Shown one piece after another: positions 1 to 10,975 of a stretch of 64,000 nucleotides of DNA (the first letter of the stretch is position 1; every line of letters starts with the position of its first letter). This DNA is from Sabethes cyaneus (lineage: Eukaryota > Arthropoda > Insecta > Diptera > Culicidae). The position numbers were made by a program, and so were the translations under genes. The notes under the pieces are model-generated. The model was given only the letters and a program-made list of their open reading frames with translations. It made no database searches and was not told the origin of the DNA. Location: the NCBI RefSeq assembly GCF_943734655.1, contig NC_071353.1, positions 144,876,043 through 144,940,042 of the forward strand. Direction: 5' to 3'.

Positions 1-3000
1 TGCATGTCGCCGACTTTAGAGCGTTTAGAGCTGCTTGGCTGTCGGACATGATGCATATATTTGAATGTTTATAGTTCCTGCGCAAGCACACAGTCGTACA
101 TTCTAGAATTGCTTGTATTTCAGCTTGGAATACAGTTGGCCATCTGCCCATAGAAATTGACATGTCTATTCCTGGGCCAGTGACTCCTGCTCCCACTTGA
201 TTGTCCATTTTTGAACCATCTGTATAGAAAACTGTCGAGCCTGGACGAATATCGGGACCACCATCTTCCCAGGAATCACGTCTAGGCTCAAATACACGAA
301 ATATTCGGTTGAAGTTGTATTTTTTCTCCATCCAATCTTCATTACTGGTTACAAGAGGATTTATACTAATAGTTTTTAGAATACTGAGATGACCTGTTAA
401 GTCCCCTTCAAAAAGGTTCTTTGATCTTTTGATCCTCAGAGCACTTTTTTCAGCTTCTAATTGTATAAACTGATGCAATGGAAGTATATAGAGTAAAGCA
501 TCCAATGCCTTCGAAGGTGTACTTCTCATTGCACCTGTTATTGAGAGAGTGGCTAGCCTTTGAAGTTTTTCCAGCTTTATTTGGGTAGTTTTCTCTTTCG
601 TTTTTGGCCACCAGACCAACGAAGCATAGGTAATCCTGGGTCTGACAATGGCCGAATAGATCCAATGGATCATCTTCGGTTTCAGTCCCCATTGCTTACC
701 AAACGTTCTTTTACATATCCATAGAGCATTTGTTGCTTTGTTTACTGCTTGCTCTAGATGTGTGTTCCAATTGAGTTTTCTGTCAAGAAATACTCCAAGA
801 TATTTAACAGTGTCTGAAAGTTTTAAAAGTGTTCCTTTCAATCTGATGTTATTTAATGTAAATTTTTTCCTTCTCGTAAATGGTATGATAGTAGTTTTAT
901 TGGCATTTATGCTGAGACCCTGCCTATCACACCATGATGAAATCAAATTTAAAGCCATTTGCATTCGGTCAGCGATAATAGAATCAAATTTTCCTCGAAC
1001 AATTATGAATATATCATCTGCGAAGCCAATTATTTCAAAGCCTAGCGCCGTCAACTTTTGAAGAAGATCATCAACTATTAAAGACCACAGTAGAGGTGAT
1101 ATTACGCCTCCTTGTGGGCAACCTTTTACTGCTCTAATGCTTATAGATGAGCTTCCAAGGCTTGCTGATATCTCCCTTTTTGATAACATTTCGCTAATCC
1201 AGTCGATAATGGATATATCGAAACCACGTTTCGTCATAGCCGTAATCATTGAATTATGAGATGAATTATCAAATGCGCCTTCTATGTCAAGGAAGGCACC
1301 TAGTGAAATTTCTTTCGCTTCAAAAGACTTTTCTAGTTTTTTTACAACAGTTTGTACTGCTGTTATTGAAGATTTGCCTTCTTGATATGCGAATTGATAT
1401 TCGCTCAAAGGATCTTTGGCTAAATATGATGATTTTATATGCTCATCAATTATTTTTTCCATTGTTTTTAACACAACGGACGATAAGCTTATCGGCCTGA
1501 AGGATTTTGGTGAAGTCTTATCCTTCTTATTAGCCTTCGGAATGAACGTGACCCGTACTTGTCGCCATACTGCTGGTATATGACCTAGTATCAGGCTTGA
1601 TTGAAAAAGGTTTGTTAGAATAGGTGTTAAAAACGCCTTGCCCTTCTGTAGTAGTACAGGAAAAATTCCATCCCTACCCGGTGATTTGAAGGGTTCAAAA
1701 GTGTCAATCGCCCATTCAACCTTGCTTCTTGTAAAAATTTTTTTGGCCAAAGTACAAGCATCATTTCTGTTTCTATCTAACCCAGTCATTTCACTCGCTA
1801 TTTCGAGAATGTCTGTCCTGGTTTCAAGATTTACAGTTCTCAATGCCGGTGCACTTTGGTCTCCGCATGTATTAATGATTGAACAGGGAAAATGTGTTCT
1901 CATCATTAACTCTAATGTTTCCTTAGTTGAGTTAGTAAAAGAGCCATCCTCTTTTTTCAAAGTACCTAACCCATTAGAATGATCTTTAGCGAGGATTTTC
2001 TGCAATCTAGCAGTTGCTGGAGTATTTTCAATGTTTTCACATGTGTGCCTCCAGTGAATCCTCTTTGATCTTCGTATTTCCCTATTATAGGCAGTGAGAG
2101 TTTGTTTATACTCCTCCCACTGTTGTGTTCTTTTTGCCCGGTTAAATAATTTCCGAGTTTTCTTTCTAAATTTCTCCAAAGTTTTGTTCCACCAAGGTAC
2201 ATCTCTATTCGTAGAGCGTTCCTTTGCAGGACAGCTTTCGTGATAAGCTTGTTGGATCAGGTTTGAAAGTTGTTTTGAGTTGTCCTCAAGTTCTTTACAT
2301 GTCCTTGAGCAGCCTTTCAAGTTCTTGACTCCAACCTTCAGTTTCAAATTATACTGATCCCAGTTTGTTTTCCTGGGATCTCTTATAATTTCCTTAAGTT
2401 GCTGATTAGCTTCGTAATCAAACATGATTTGCTTGTGATCGGACAAAGATTCTTCATCCGATACGTGCCAATTTTTTATTTTATCAGTCATCGTTGGACT
2501 GCATAGTGTTAAGTCAAGTACTTCTTGCCTTATTGCGTTTACAAAAGTTGGCTCTTCCCCTTTATTGCATATATCTATATCATTTGATGATATATAGTCT
2601 AAAAGGAGTTCACCTCTGTTATTGGTATCTGTGCTGGCCCAAACAGTGTGATGGGCGTTTGCATCACATCCAATTACAAGTGCTTTGTTTTGTTTCTTGC
2701 AGTAAGAAACCAAATTTACCACTTCTGGTGGAGGTACTTCACCCAAATCTCCTGGAAAATATGCAGATGCTACGTAAATTTCAGTCGTGCCATGGGTCGT
2801 TGGAACCTCCATCATTATTGCTGTGAGATCTTTTGTAATCAATTCTGTAATTGGAAAACTTTTTATGTTTTCACTTACCAAAATGGCAGCTCTTGGCGTG
2901 AGCTCACCTTCGGCGTAAATCAATTTACACGACTTTGTAGGAATTCCTTGTATCCTACCTTTATAGGTCCAGGGCTCCTGGATCAGTGCTACATCCAGGT

Positions 3001-3295
3001 TGCTTTCTGTGAATCTTCTACAAAGTACAGCAGTTGCTCCCTTTGCATGGTGAAGATTCACCTGGACAAATTTAACATTTTTTCTTTGTAATTTTATACG
3101 ATTTGTGGTACGACCGGGCTGTTTTGGGTTTAGTCCTGCACCGTTGACACAACTGGGTCCTGGGATTTGACTGATTATATCAGCATCGCCAGTTTCCTCT
3201 TGGGTCTTATCGATGTCAGGGTCCCTCCTGAGTGCTGATCCCCCACTTGATTTGTTATTTATATTTATATTAAAAGTTTTATTATTTGTTTCCAT
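1..3295 (-). CDS. Non-LTR retrotransposon pol protein (endonuclease, reverse transcriptase, RNase H), cut by the window edge
   Basis: I translated this strand from the ATG at 3295-3293 and found no stop down to position 1, about 1,098 codons; a stop codon lies in frame shortly upstream of the ATG. An APE-type endonuclease comes first (DANAHH near 2660, LSDHKQ near 2430). The reverse transcriptase follows, with FLDIEGAFDN near 1280, GCPQGGVISPLLWS near 1110 and FADD near 1015. An RNase H domain ends the visible part, with YTDGSK near 210, an E in FQAE near 120 and SDSQAAL near 40, so all three acidic residues are present. The order EN-RT-RNH fits the Loa/I/R1 group of LINEs; the clade is not settled. 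The protein would nick target DNA and copy its own RNA in the nucleus. The C-terminus and 3' end lie outside the window. The uninterrupted frame contrasts with every other retroelement here. Confidence 0.9.
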   Translation of the reverse strand, partial: METNNKTFNININNKSSGGSALRRDPDIDKTQEETGDADIISQIPGPSCVNGAGLNPKQPGRTTNRIKLQRKNVKFVQVNLHHAKGATAVLCRRFTESNLDVALIQEPWTYKGRIQGIPTKSCKLIYAEGELTPRAAILVSENIKSFPITELITKDLTAIMMEVPTTHGTTEIYVASAYFPGDLGEVPPPEVVNLVSYCKKQNKALVIGCDANAHHTVWASTDTNNRGELLLDYISSNDIDICNKGEEPTFVNAIRQEVLDLTLCSPTMTDKIKNWHVSDEESLSDHKQIMFDYEANQQLKEIIRDPRKTNWDQYNLKLKVGVKNLKGCSRTCKELEDNSKQLSNLIQQAYHESCPAKERSTNRDVPWWNKTLEKFRKKTRKLFNRAKRTQQWEEYKQTLTAYNREIRRSKRIHWRHTCENIENTPATARLQKILAKDHSNGLGTLKKEDGSFTNSTKETLELMMRTHFPCSIINTCGDQSAPALRTVNLETRTDILEIASEMTGLDRNRNDACTLAKKIFTRSKVEWAIDTFEPFKSPGRDGIFPVLLQKGKAFLTPILTNLFQSSLILGHIPAVWRQVRVTFIPKANKKDKTSPKSFRPISLSSVVLKTMEKIIDEHIKSSYLAKDPLSEYQFAYQEGKSSITAVQTVVKKLEKSFEAKEISLGAFLDIEGAFDNSSHNSMITAMTKRGFDISIIDWISEMLSKREISASLGSSSISIRAVKGCPQGGVISPLLWSLIVDDLLQKLTALGFEIIGFADDIFIIVRGKFDSIIADRMQMALNLISSWCDRQGLSINANKTTIIPFTRRKKFTLNNIRLKGTLLKLSDTVKYLGVFLDRKLNWNTHLEQAVNKATNALWICKRTFGKQWGLKPKMIHWIYSAIVRPRITYASLVWWPKTKEKTTQIKLEKLQRLATLSITGAMRSTPSKALDALLYILPLHQFIQLEAEKSALRIKRSKNLFEGDLTGHLSILKTISINPLVTSNEDWMEKKYNFNRIFRVFEPRRDSWEDGGPDIRPGSTVFYTDGSKMDNQVGAGVTGPGIDMSISMGRWPTVFQAEIQAILECTTVCLRRNYKHSNICIMSDSQAALNALKSATC

Positions 3296-3786
3296 CTCAA
3301 TGGTCTTAATTTGCTGGGAGAAAGAATCAGCTGTCCGTTACCAGCTTAGAACAGAGGGAGCAAATTACTGCACGGGGTGCCCTGGTACCATGCAGGCTCC
3401 GTTCGACCTTGGGAGACTTAATTAGACCCCCCCAAGCATTCATCCTTAGGCACGGGTCGCGTTACACCGAGGATTGGGGTCCTCCTCCGCAATTTACTCA
3501 GAATGCAGCATGCTCCAATGTTGCTTGCTACATTGAGAGCAATCGTTTTTTTACAAGATTTGCCGCGGAAGAGACTCGGTGCAGATCTAGATGGATCCAT
3601 TACGTGTTTGTCATGGAGCCATCCAGCGCTGCACACCGAAAGACAAATCTCAACACTCCTCCTTTATCCTGGCTTGTGACAGACAGTTTGGGTCCCGATC
3701 CAATTTCCCCATCACTTGTTCACTCTTTTTATGGAGTCACACGTGCTAGTTCATCAGCGTGATCCCTCACTGGCGGAGTTCTCTAT
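3296..3786 (-). other. 5' leader of the reverse-strand LINE
   Basis: This sequence precedes the pol ATG on the minus strand. It is mixed-composition DNA with only short ORFs, for example 72 codons at 3418-3636 on the minus strand, none with recognisable ORF1 or zinc-knuckle motifs. Either the element has one ORF and a leader of roughly 0.5 kb, or it was truncated before ORF1. The exact 5' boundary is not marked by a visible target duplication; it must lie left of the MITE that starts at 3854. Confidence 0.4.
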
Positions 3787-3853
3787 TGCATTAATGCTTC
3801 TTTACTTTTGTGAAGAATAGCCAAAATATTTTCATTTCTGAATTTTCGATGTA

Positions 3854-6312
3854 CAGTAATGTTCCGATTTTGTCAGCCCCATGTTGAATTTTGGGCTGAC
3901 AAAATCGGGAAAAAAACTTTTCGAATTTTTTTTCAAAATTCAAGACTTAAGACCTTGCAATATCGAAGACTTCTACTAAAAATTAAATTTTAACCCTCAA
4001 TTGGTCAACCGAAAACTCAATGAACCGGGCAAAGCACACTGGTCCAGAATTTTTTTTGATGGGCATTAGCTTTGAACGGTAAAACTTGGTTTCAGGTTTA
4101 TGGAACCTTTGGAAGAGTTTCTTAGAATTGAAAGTTCTATCGTCCAGCGGAATTAAAATTTTGATTAATCCTCCTAAAAGTGAAATAAAAAAATTATTTT
4201 TCTTCAGTTTCAATATAACACATTGATGTGTTCTGCAAAATTTTACAGCATATTATTACAAGAAACTTTGCTGAAGACAGTAACGTTCTATCTCTTCAGC
4301 AAAGACAGAAAAATCCTATCTATACCTATAAAGAAGGATTTCTGTCTGTCTGTCTGTCTGTCCGTATGTTCCTTATAGAATCGAAAACTACTGAACCAAT
4401 CGGCATAAAAATATGCATGTAGAGGTTTTTTGGGGCCAGGAAAGGTTTTAGTGATGGTTAGAAACCCCTCCCCCACTAAGAGGGGGGGCTCCCATACAAT
4501 TGAAACACAAATTTCTGCATAACTCGACAACTAATCAAGCAAATAGAACAAAATTTGGCATATGGGTGTTTTCGGTGACAAGAATTTATTCTATGGTAAA
4601 TTGAGACCCCTCCCTTCTTTATAAGGGGAATTATAACTCCTCTCCTCTTTAAAAGGGAGGGCTTCCATACAAATTTCCTCATAACTCGAGAACTAATCAA
4701 GCAAATGGAACCAAATTTGGCATGTGAAGGTTTTCGAGGGCAAGAATATTTTCTATAGTAAATTAGGACCCCTCCCCACTTTAAGAGGGGGGGCTCCTGT
4801 ACCAAAGAAACACAATTTTCCTCATAATTCGAGAAGTAATTAAGCAAATGGAACCAAATTTGGCATGTGGGTGTTTTCGGAGACAAAAATTTTTTCGATG
4901 ATGAATTGGGACCCCTCCCCGTTTTAGGAGGGGGGATCCTATACAAATGAAATACAAATTTCCTCATAACTGAAGAACTAATCAAGCAAATGGAACAAAA
5001 TTTGGCATGTGAAAGTTTTCGAGGGCAAGAATATTTTCTATGGTGAATAAGGACCCCTCCCCACTTTAAGAGGGGGGGCTCCTATACAAACGAAATACAA
5101 ATTTCCTCATAACTCGAGAACTAATCAAGCAAATGGAACAAAATTTGGCACGTGGGTGTTCTTGGAGACAAACTTTTTTTCTATGATGAATTGGGACCCC
5201 TACCCACTTTAGGAGGGGGGGCTCCTATACAAATGAAATTCAAATTTCCTCATAACTCGAGAACTAATCAAGCAAATGGAACCAAATTTGACACGTGGGT
5301 GTTTTTGGAGACAAAAATTTTTTCTATGATGAATTGGGACCCCTACCCACTTTAGGAGGGGGGGCTCCTATACAAATGAAATTCAAATTTCCTCATAACT
5401 CGAGAACTAATCAAGCAAATAGAACCGAATTTGGCATGTGGAGGTTTCTGGAGGCAAAAATATTTTATATGGTGAATTAGGACCCCTCCCAACTTTAAGA
5501 GGGGGTGCTTCTACACAAATAAAATACAAATTTCCTCATAATTCGAGAACTAATCAAGCAAATGGAACCAAATTTGGCATGTGGGAGATTTTGGAGTCTT
5601 GAATTCATTTTACGATAGTTAGAGACCTCTCACCCCTGTGGTAGGGGGATATGGACTCTCATACAAATAAAACAGAAATTTTTGCGAAACTCAAAAACTA
5701 ATCGAACTCGAGAAATTCGAGACTCTTCTATAAAACATTAGTCAATACAAGACCACAAAAACTATCTATATTAACACTAGATCATTCAGGACGAGACGGT
5801 CGCGAGTGTTGCCGGTGACCCGCCGTCGGAAGCGCCGTCCACTGGGGGGCTTGCAAAACTCGAGATTGTGACAAAGATCATCCGAGATTCATGATTTATG
5901 TACAACACAGGTTAATTTGTGGCAATACGAAGTTTGTCGGGTCAGCTAGTTTCTTATAAATGAAAAATCGGTAAAATCAGTTTTGCTATTTTAGCTGTTT
6001 TTGTAGTTGTTGTGTGACTTTTTCCTGTTTTACAAAGTTGTACAAATAGTAAAAATACACAACACTGCTGAACATTGGTATACCTCTATCTTTGCTTACT
6101 TAGGACCTATAGAACTTTTACTATAAAAATACCCTAATTTTGACCCCAAATTATTCGCAAGGAGACATCATTTTATTCATAAACTCTCCCTAGAGAATCA
6201 GAATAGTTTCAAGTAGGCTGAAACGTTTTATAAATCATGTTGAAAAGCACAAAAGTTAAACAAAATTTATAGGCTGACAAAATCGGGAGCTGACAAAATC
6301 GGAACATTACTG
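3854..6312. mobile_element. TA-flanked TIR element (Tc1/mariner- or pogo-like MITE), split by a Helitron-like repeat
   Basis: The left end reads CAGTAATGTTCCGATTTTG and the right end is its reverse complement, both flanked by TA (3852-3853 and 6313-6314). Subterminal repeats of the type GCTGACAAAATCGG lie near both ends. The interior around 4160-4310 resembles 22500-22690 of a second element, so the two belong to one family. No transposase is visible, so it is non-autonomous. A Helitron-like repeat (4319-5949) lies inside it; without that insert the element would be about 0.83 kb. Confidence 0.8.
4319..5949 (+). mobile_element. Helitron-like non-autonomous element, copy 1
   Basis: The element begins TCTATACCTATAAAG and ends GTCGGGTCAGCTAG, i.e. 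5'-TC and 3'-CTAG, between A (4318) and T (5950). A (CTGT)n tract lies just inside the 5' end near 4341. The centre (about 4490-5600) is a tandem array of roughly 143-bp monomers, each with the core CTCGAGAACTAATCAAGC and a stem-loop of the form CCCCTCC...GAGGGGGG. A conserved 3' block of about 250 bp follows. No Rep/helicase gene is present. Termini and A|T target are Helitron hallmarks, and central tandem repeats are known from DINE/Helentron-type elements. I see no clear 3' hairpin. Confidence 0.75.
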
Positions 6313-6314
6313 TA

Positions 6315-6990
6315 TTTTGTAAAAAATGGAGTCAGTCACTTATCGGTCTTAAAGCAAAAAAATCTTATATTTGTAGTTATGTTTTTTGCAATTACAATTA
6401 TTTAAAATAGGATGGGTTGAAGTGCTAAAATAGGCCAAAATGATAATTTTAGGACCATCAAAACTCAGAAAACGACACCCCAAGCACGAAATAAAAAAAC
6501 AAAGACTAAAATTTACTGAAAAGCAACTGCTACATAAGTTTTGGATAAAACCGGGGCACTTTTAAGTTTATATAATACTTCTCGTCATTGATTGTGAATT
6601 GCTCTATAATTTCATTTATGGGCCTTTTATAATTACCAAAAAAGCCAACGTAATTAGCCCTCCAGCTTTGATAAAACCATTAAAATACTACAACCAGAAT
6701 GGAAAACCAATAACCGGCAAGCACTTTTAAATGAAATGATATTTTTTACTGCCATACTTTAAGTTTATTCGTTCGAAACGATCATAAACTTGGCACAAAT
6801 TACACCGACTTCCCTCAACCAACTCAAAACAACGCCGATAGAAAACGTCTAGAGCACAGGGTATCAATGCGAGTGGGTATAATAATTGTAAAACGAAACT
6901 AGAGAAATCGAAACCACTCACTGTATAGCCTATCAACACTGCAAAACAAACCCAAAGCTAAACACCTTTAAAACTGTTTCGAATTGATAC
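6315..6990. other. AT-rich spacer, nothing recognised
   Basis: There is no ORF longer than about 70 codons, no terminal inverted repeat and no similarity to other parts of the window. Confidence 0.5.
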
Positions 6991-9060
6991 ATATTCAAAT
7001 TTTACAGTCCACTGCGCTGATTCACCCACTTAGCAGTCCGGCTTCCTTTATCTTTATCCCTACGGCAGACTAGGGAGACTATTTTCAGTGTCAAGGCAAC
7101 GGAGCCAACGGAACAACGTCGGCGTCGTCCCCGCCGATGCACTTGAACTCGGCGCACCTCGCGAGCCGGCCGCCGCGTCGGGGCAGAGATCACCACCTTC
7201 ACCTGCCTGCGCCCTAACGAAAGTGTGCACAAATTCAAGGTCTACGTATATCAGCAGCAGGAGGAGGAGGAGGCAAAATTGTCAGCACGCCAAGCCAACC
7301 CGAATGGAATTGGGTATTATATTCAACGTTTCTTTGGTAGGTGAGTGCTATTTATTTAAAATGTTTTCGCAGGATGCTTGCCAACACACATTTCATCGCA
7401 TACGTGATATGTTGGCGCGCCGGTTTGCCAAATTCCGAAAACACTTACGGCTAAACATTTCCGTCTTCCTTTCCGAGGTTCGTACTTGAGCGCAGGCGGC
7501 CGGGACGAGGACACCGAGCGTTTTGTTTTATGTATCTTTAGGTATTCGCCCAACCCAATCCAACCGGCAACACCCCACCGCACCGACCGGACGGGTGCGC
7601 GTTCCCGTCCCCATCCATCCGCCGTCGGCGGACACGCGGTGCACGCAGCAAACGGCTGACGCAAGCTTACGTCATCATTACCGGTGCTGCCGCTGTTCGT
7701 ACACACGCGAGTTTCCGCGCCGGTTCGGATAACGCTTCAAAGGTATAGATATTAGGTACGACATAAATGAATCACTTTCCAACATTCTGTTGGAGTGTTT
7801 TTGCTTTTGAGTCGGAAATTTAATATTTGAACTTGTGCGATGGCAAATTTCTGAAGCGTAGTTTGCGTCAAAATAAGACAACGAAGTAATAAATAGCGCA
7901 AATCTAAGCTAAAAATAAAACTAGAATCCTGCGATTTCGCAGAAAACTTTGCGTCTCAATTCAGCACAATCAAATAGCAGATACTCACTTTTCGATCTGG
8001 CGAAGCCGCTTTCGAGCAGAAAGATCACGAATGATCTCAACTTGTTCAAGAATCGAAGCGCACTTTTCGAGTCACGTTCACGCTTGGCTGCCGCCTTCTA
8101 CCGCGAAACTAAACTGAGCGAATGACGCGACTCCAGCGGCACCTCACTGCAGGCAAGTCACTTTCCAGCCAGAGTACTCCAGATCTCTCCCAGAACCGCT
8201 TCTTCTTTTACTTAGCACTCACTCTTTTGAAAAACTATACACGAAACTCTCACACGTTGTTTGCCGTCGTAATTCACGATCAGCAAGCTTCCTTCAACAC
8301 TGTCAACATCATCTGCCTGCCTGAGCCTGACCGTCGCTTCCAATCACCACCACCGCCGGTGGCCACCGATGATGGAGCTGCTAATCGAAACACAACGCGA
8401 GTAATTGAAACTATCGACATCCAACCGTACACCAACTGTGTTTAACATTCCTAATTTATTCCACCTTCAATTAGAGCCCGAAAAAAACACACTCAACTGC
8501 TGGCCAAGTCTTGCACAAGCACAAGTCACTCGCTGCACGCGTGTTTTCCCTATCCTTATCACGCTGCTCAAAATCTCCAAATCATGAATGAACAAACAAC
8601 CGATACGATTCAGTAATTGGGTCGATTCCTAGCGTCCGACTTCCGAGAAAACCTCACCTTGCCCACCCAAAAAAATGATGAATTTCAAACCGAAAATATA
8701 TTCCACCTCTTGTGGACGTCACAAGCATACTAAACGAACACGAACTGACGAGCGACGCTGAGCTGAGCTGACGGTCGGTCGGTCCTGTGCTGTGTTGTGG
8801 GTCTCTTCTGCCGGCTTGCCTGCCCACAAAACGTAGGAGGATTGGGGGTGGTTCACTGGGTTCACCCACTGTCACCCGTTTCGCACCTTCAGCACTATGT
8901 ACTAGCGGGCGACTATCATCAGCTGCTTGCTACAACCTCTATAGCCACAGTCAGACAACCTGGCAGAGAACTGAACTGGGTGGTCACGGAGGTTGTGGTG
9001 AAATGTCAGCTCCGCACCGGCGAAAGAACCGTGTAGGATGACGACCACGACCGATAGGGT
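6991..9060. other. GC-richer, apparently single-copy segment; possible promoter or 5' exon region
   Basis: This stretch has more GC and CpG than its surroundings, shows none of the repeats seen elsewhere, and has no ORF above 133 codons. A short open frame at about 7125-7335 (+) is not clearly bounded by splice sites. The texture resembles insect promoter or 5' UTR DNA, as do 20.4-21.3 kb and 56.0-57.5 kb, but I could not assign a gene or strand. Confidence 0.35.
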
Positions 9061-9616
9061 GGTGCTAAGATAATTCGATATCGTTGATTGGGGCTAATGA
9101 ATTGGTTGGTAAAATTTTTGAAGACGCAAATAACTAGATATTTCAATTGCCAGATTGATAATATAAATATTTGTAGACAATTGAATAAGAAAAATATTTG
9201 TGGACCAATTCTATCCTTATCTGGATGGGGAAAAAAATTATCGTTCGATTTTGATAGGCGTACGTAATGTACGCCGCGAGGAATGGTAATAAACTTTTGA
9301 AGCCAAAAATAAAACGTACAGTAGACTTTTATTTAATACGGATGGAACTTCACGATATTCGATATTTATGCAATCATATAATTGTCCAACTTTAGAGAAT
9401 CTACCAAATAATGAATTGGCCCGTCGCATGGTTTTTGGCACAGTACTACGTCTTACAAGAAGGTGAGGGCATAAAATCAATATTTAGAACTGGAAAAAAC
9501 GGTCAAATTTTGAACACCGGGAACAACTATTTTCATTTCGCTTATCCCGAAACTGTATAAACTATCGTCGTACTTTAAGTTACTCTATGGGAAAATATTA
9601 TATGATGTATAATCAG
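9061..9616. other. AT-rich spacer, nothing recognised
   Basis: Only short ORFs are present (longest 80 codons, minus strand 9238-9480) with no family resemblance, and no repeats are evident. Confidence 0.4.
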
Positions 9617-10975
9617 AGCCATAGCGTGAAATTGTGGCGCCCTTGGCGAAGACCCGTTTTAGTATTCCCTCGTTTCGTAAATCCGTGTTCCTTCTTAGTT
9701 TATTATGTTTGACAAGATTTTAAACCACCAACTAGATTCTGAACCTGCACTAAATTCTGAACCACATTTTTCAACAGGTTCTTTCCAAATTTTGAAACAA
9801 TTTTGGATCAGATTTGGACTAGATTCAGGACCAGATTTTAGATCACATTTTTTATTAGGTTTTGGACCAGATTTTGTATCAAATTTAGATTCAGATCATG
9901 ATGGAACTTGACCGGAATATAAACCAGGTTTTGGGTCACATTTTTTTTTATCCGATTTTCAAACCGCCAACCAGATTTTCGATCAGGTTTGAACCCCAGA
10001 CTAGATTGCGAACCGCAATTTTTTATCAATTTTAGATTCAGATGAAACCTAATTTGGAACCACATGTTTTAACAGATTTTCGACCAGATTTTGCATCAGG
10101 ATTCGAATTAGATTTTGGACCCAGTTATTAGACCTAGTCTGGACTGGACCAAATTCTGCATCAGATTTTGGACCAAATTTTGGGTTTTTATCAGATTTGA
10201 ACCAGATTTTGGATCAGATTTTGGACCTCCATTTCGATCAGATTTTGGATCAGATTCTGGACCTGAATAGATGTTGGACCTGCGTCAGATTCTAGGTCAG
10301 ATTTTGGACCCATTTTTGACCAGATTTTAAACCCCCAAACAGATTTTCGATCAGGTTTGAATCAGGAACTAGATTCTGGACCTGGTCCATATTTGGACCT
10401 GAACTAAATTCCGAACAGGATTTTTCATTAAGTTTTGTTTCAAATTTTGAAACTAATTTTGGAACAGATTTTAACTAGACTCTATACCAGACCCTAAAAA
10501 ACATTTTTAATCAGATTTTGACCATATTTTGGAGCCATATTCTAGACCTAAACCACATATTTATCAAATTTGGACCAGGTTTGGATTTTGGATAATATTT
10601 TAGACCACATTTTTGTGTCAGATTTGGATCAGATATGGGGCCAGACTAGATTCTGGAGCACATTTTTATCAGATTTTGGATCAAATTTTGGACCAGATTC
10701 TCCAACAGGGCCAGATTATAAACCAGATCTTAGATCAGACTTTAAACAAGATTCTGGACGTGAACTATATCGTGGACCACAGTTTTTTGCAAATTTTGTT
10801 TTAGATTTTAGAACAGGTTTGGACTAGACCGTGGACAACGTTTTGGACCATATTTTTTATCAGGTTTTGGATCAGGTTCTAGACCAGTGTTTTAAAGCGT
10901 CGTAGCGTGACATTGTGATTTCTTGGCGAAGGCCCGATTTGGTGGCCCCTCGTTTCTTAAATCAGTGTTCCTTCA
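9617..10975. repeat. 12-bp quasi-periodic array flanked by direct repeats
   Basis: About 1.2 kb (roughly 9701-10897) is built of diverged 12-bp units close to GATTTTGGACCA or GATTTTGGATCA. In one forward frame it reads as ILDQ-like four-residue repeats, which is an effect of the period. Two diverged copies of an 80-bp block bracket it, at 9617-9700 and 10898-10975; they share TAGCGTGA, ATTGTG, CTTGGCGAAG and CCTCGTTTC, in the same orientation. No coding function is supported. Confidence 0.8.

Noticed and set aside
4476..4985. 169-codon minus-strand open frame
   Set aside because: It lies entirely in the 143-bp monomer array; the protein simply repeats every monomer, and equivalent frames occur at 25536-25946 and throughout 45345-47734.
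4319..5949. CRISPR array or other direct-repeat/spacer system
   Set aside because: Monomers of 143 bp abut without unique spacers, and the sequence is eukaryotic with transposon termini.
10570..10827. Protein with ILDQ-type repeats
   Set aside because: A 12-bp array necessarily gives a four-residue repeat; there is no start context or conserved frame.
9617..10975. LTR retrotransposon with 80-bp LTRs
   Set aside because: The flanking copies are too short and diverged, lack TG...CA ends, and the interior has no gag or pol.
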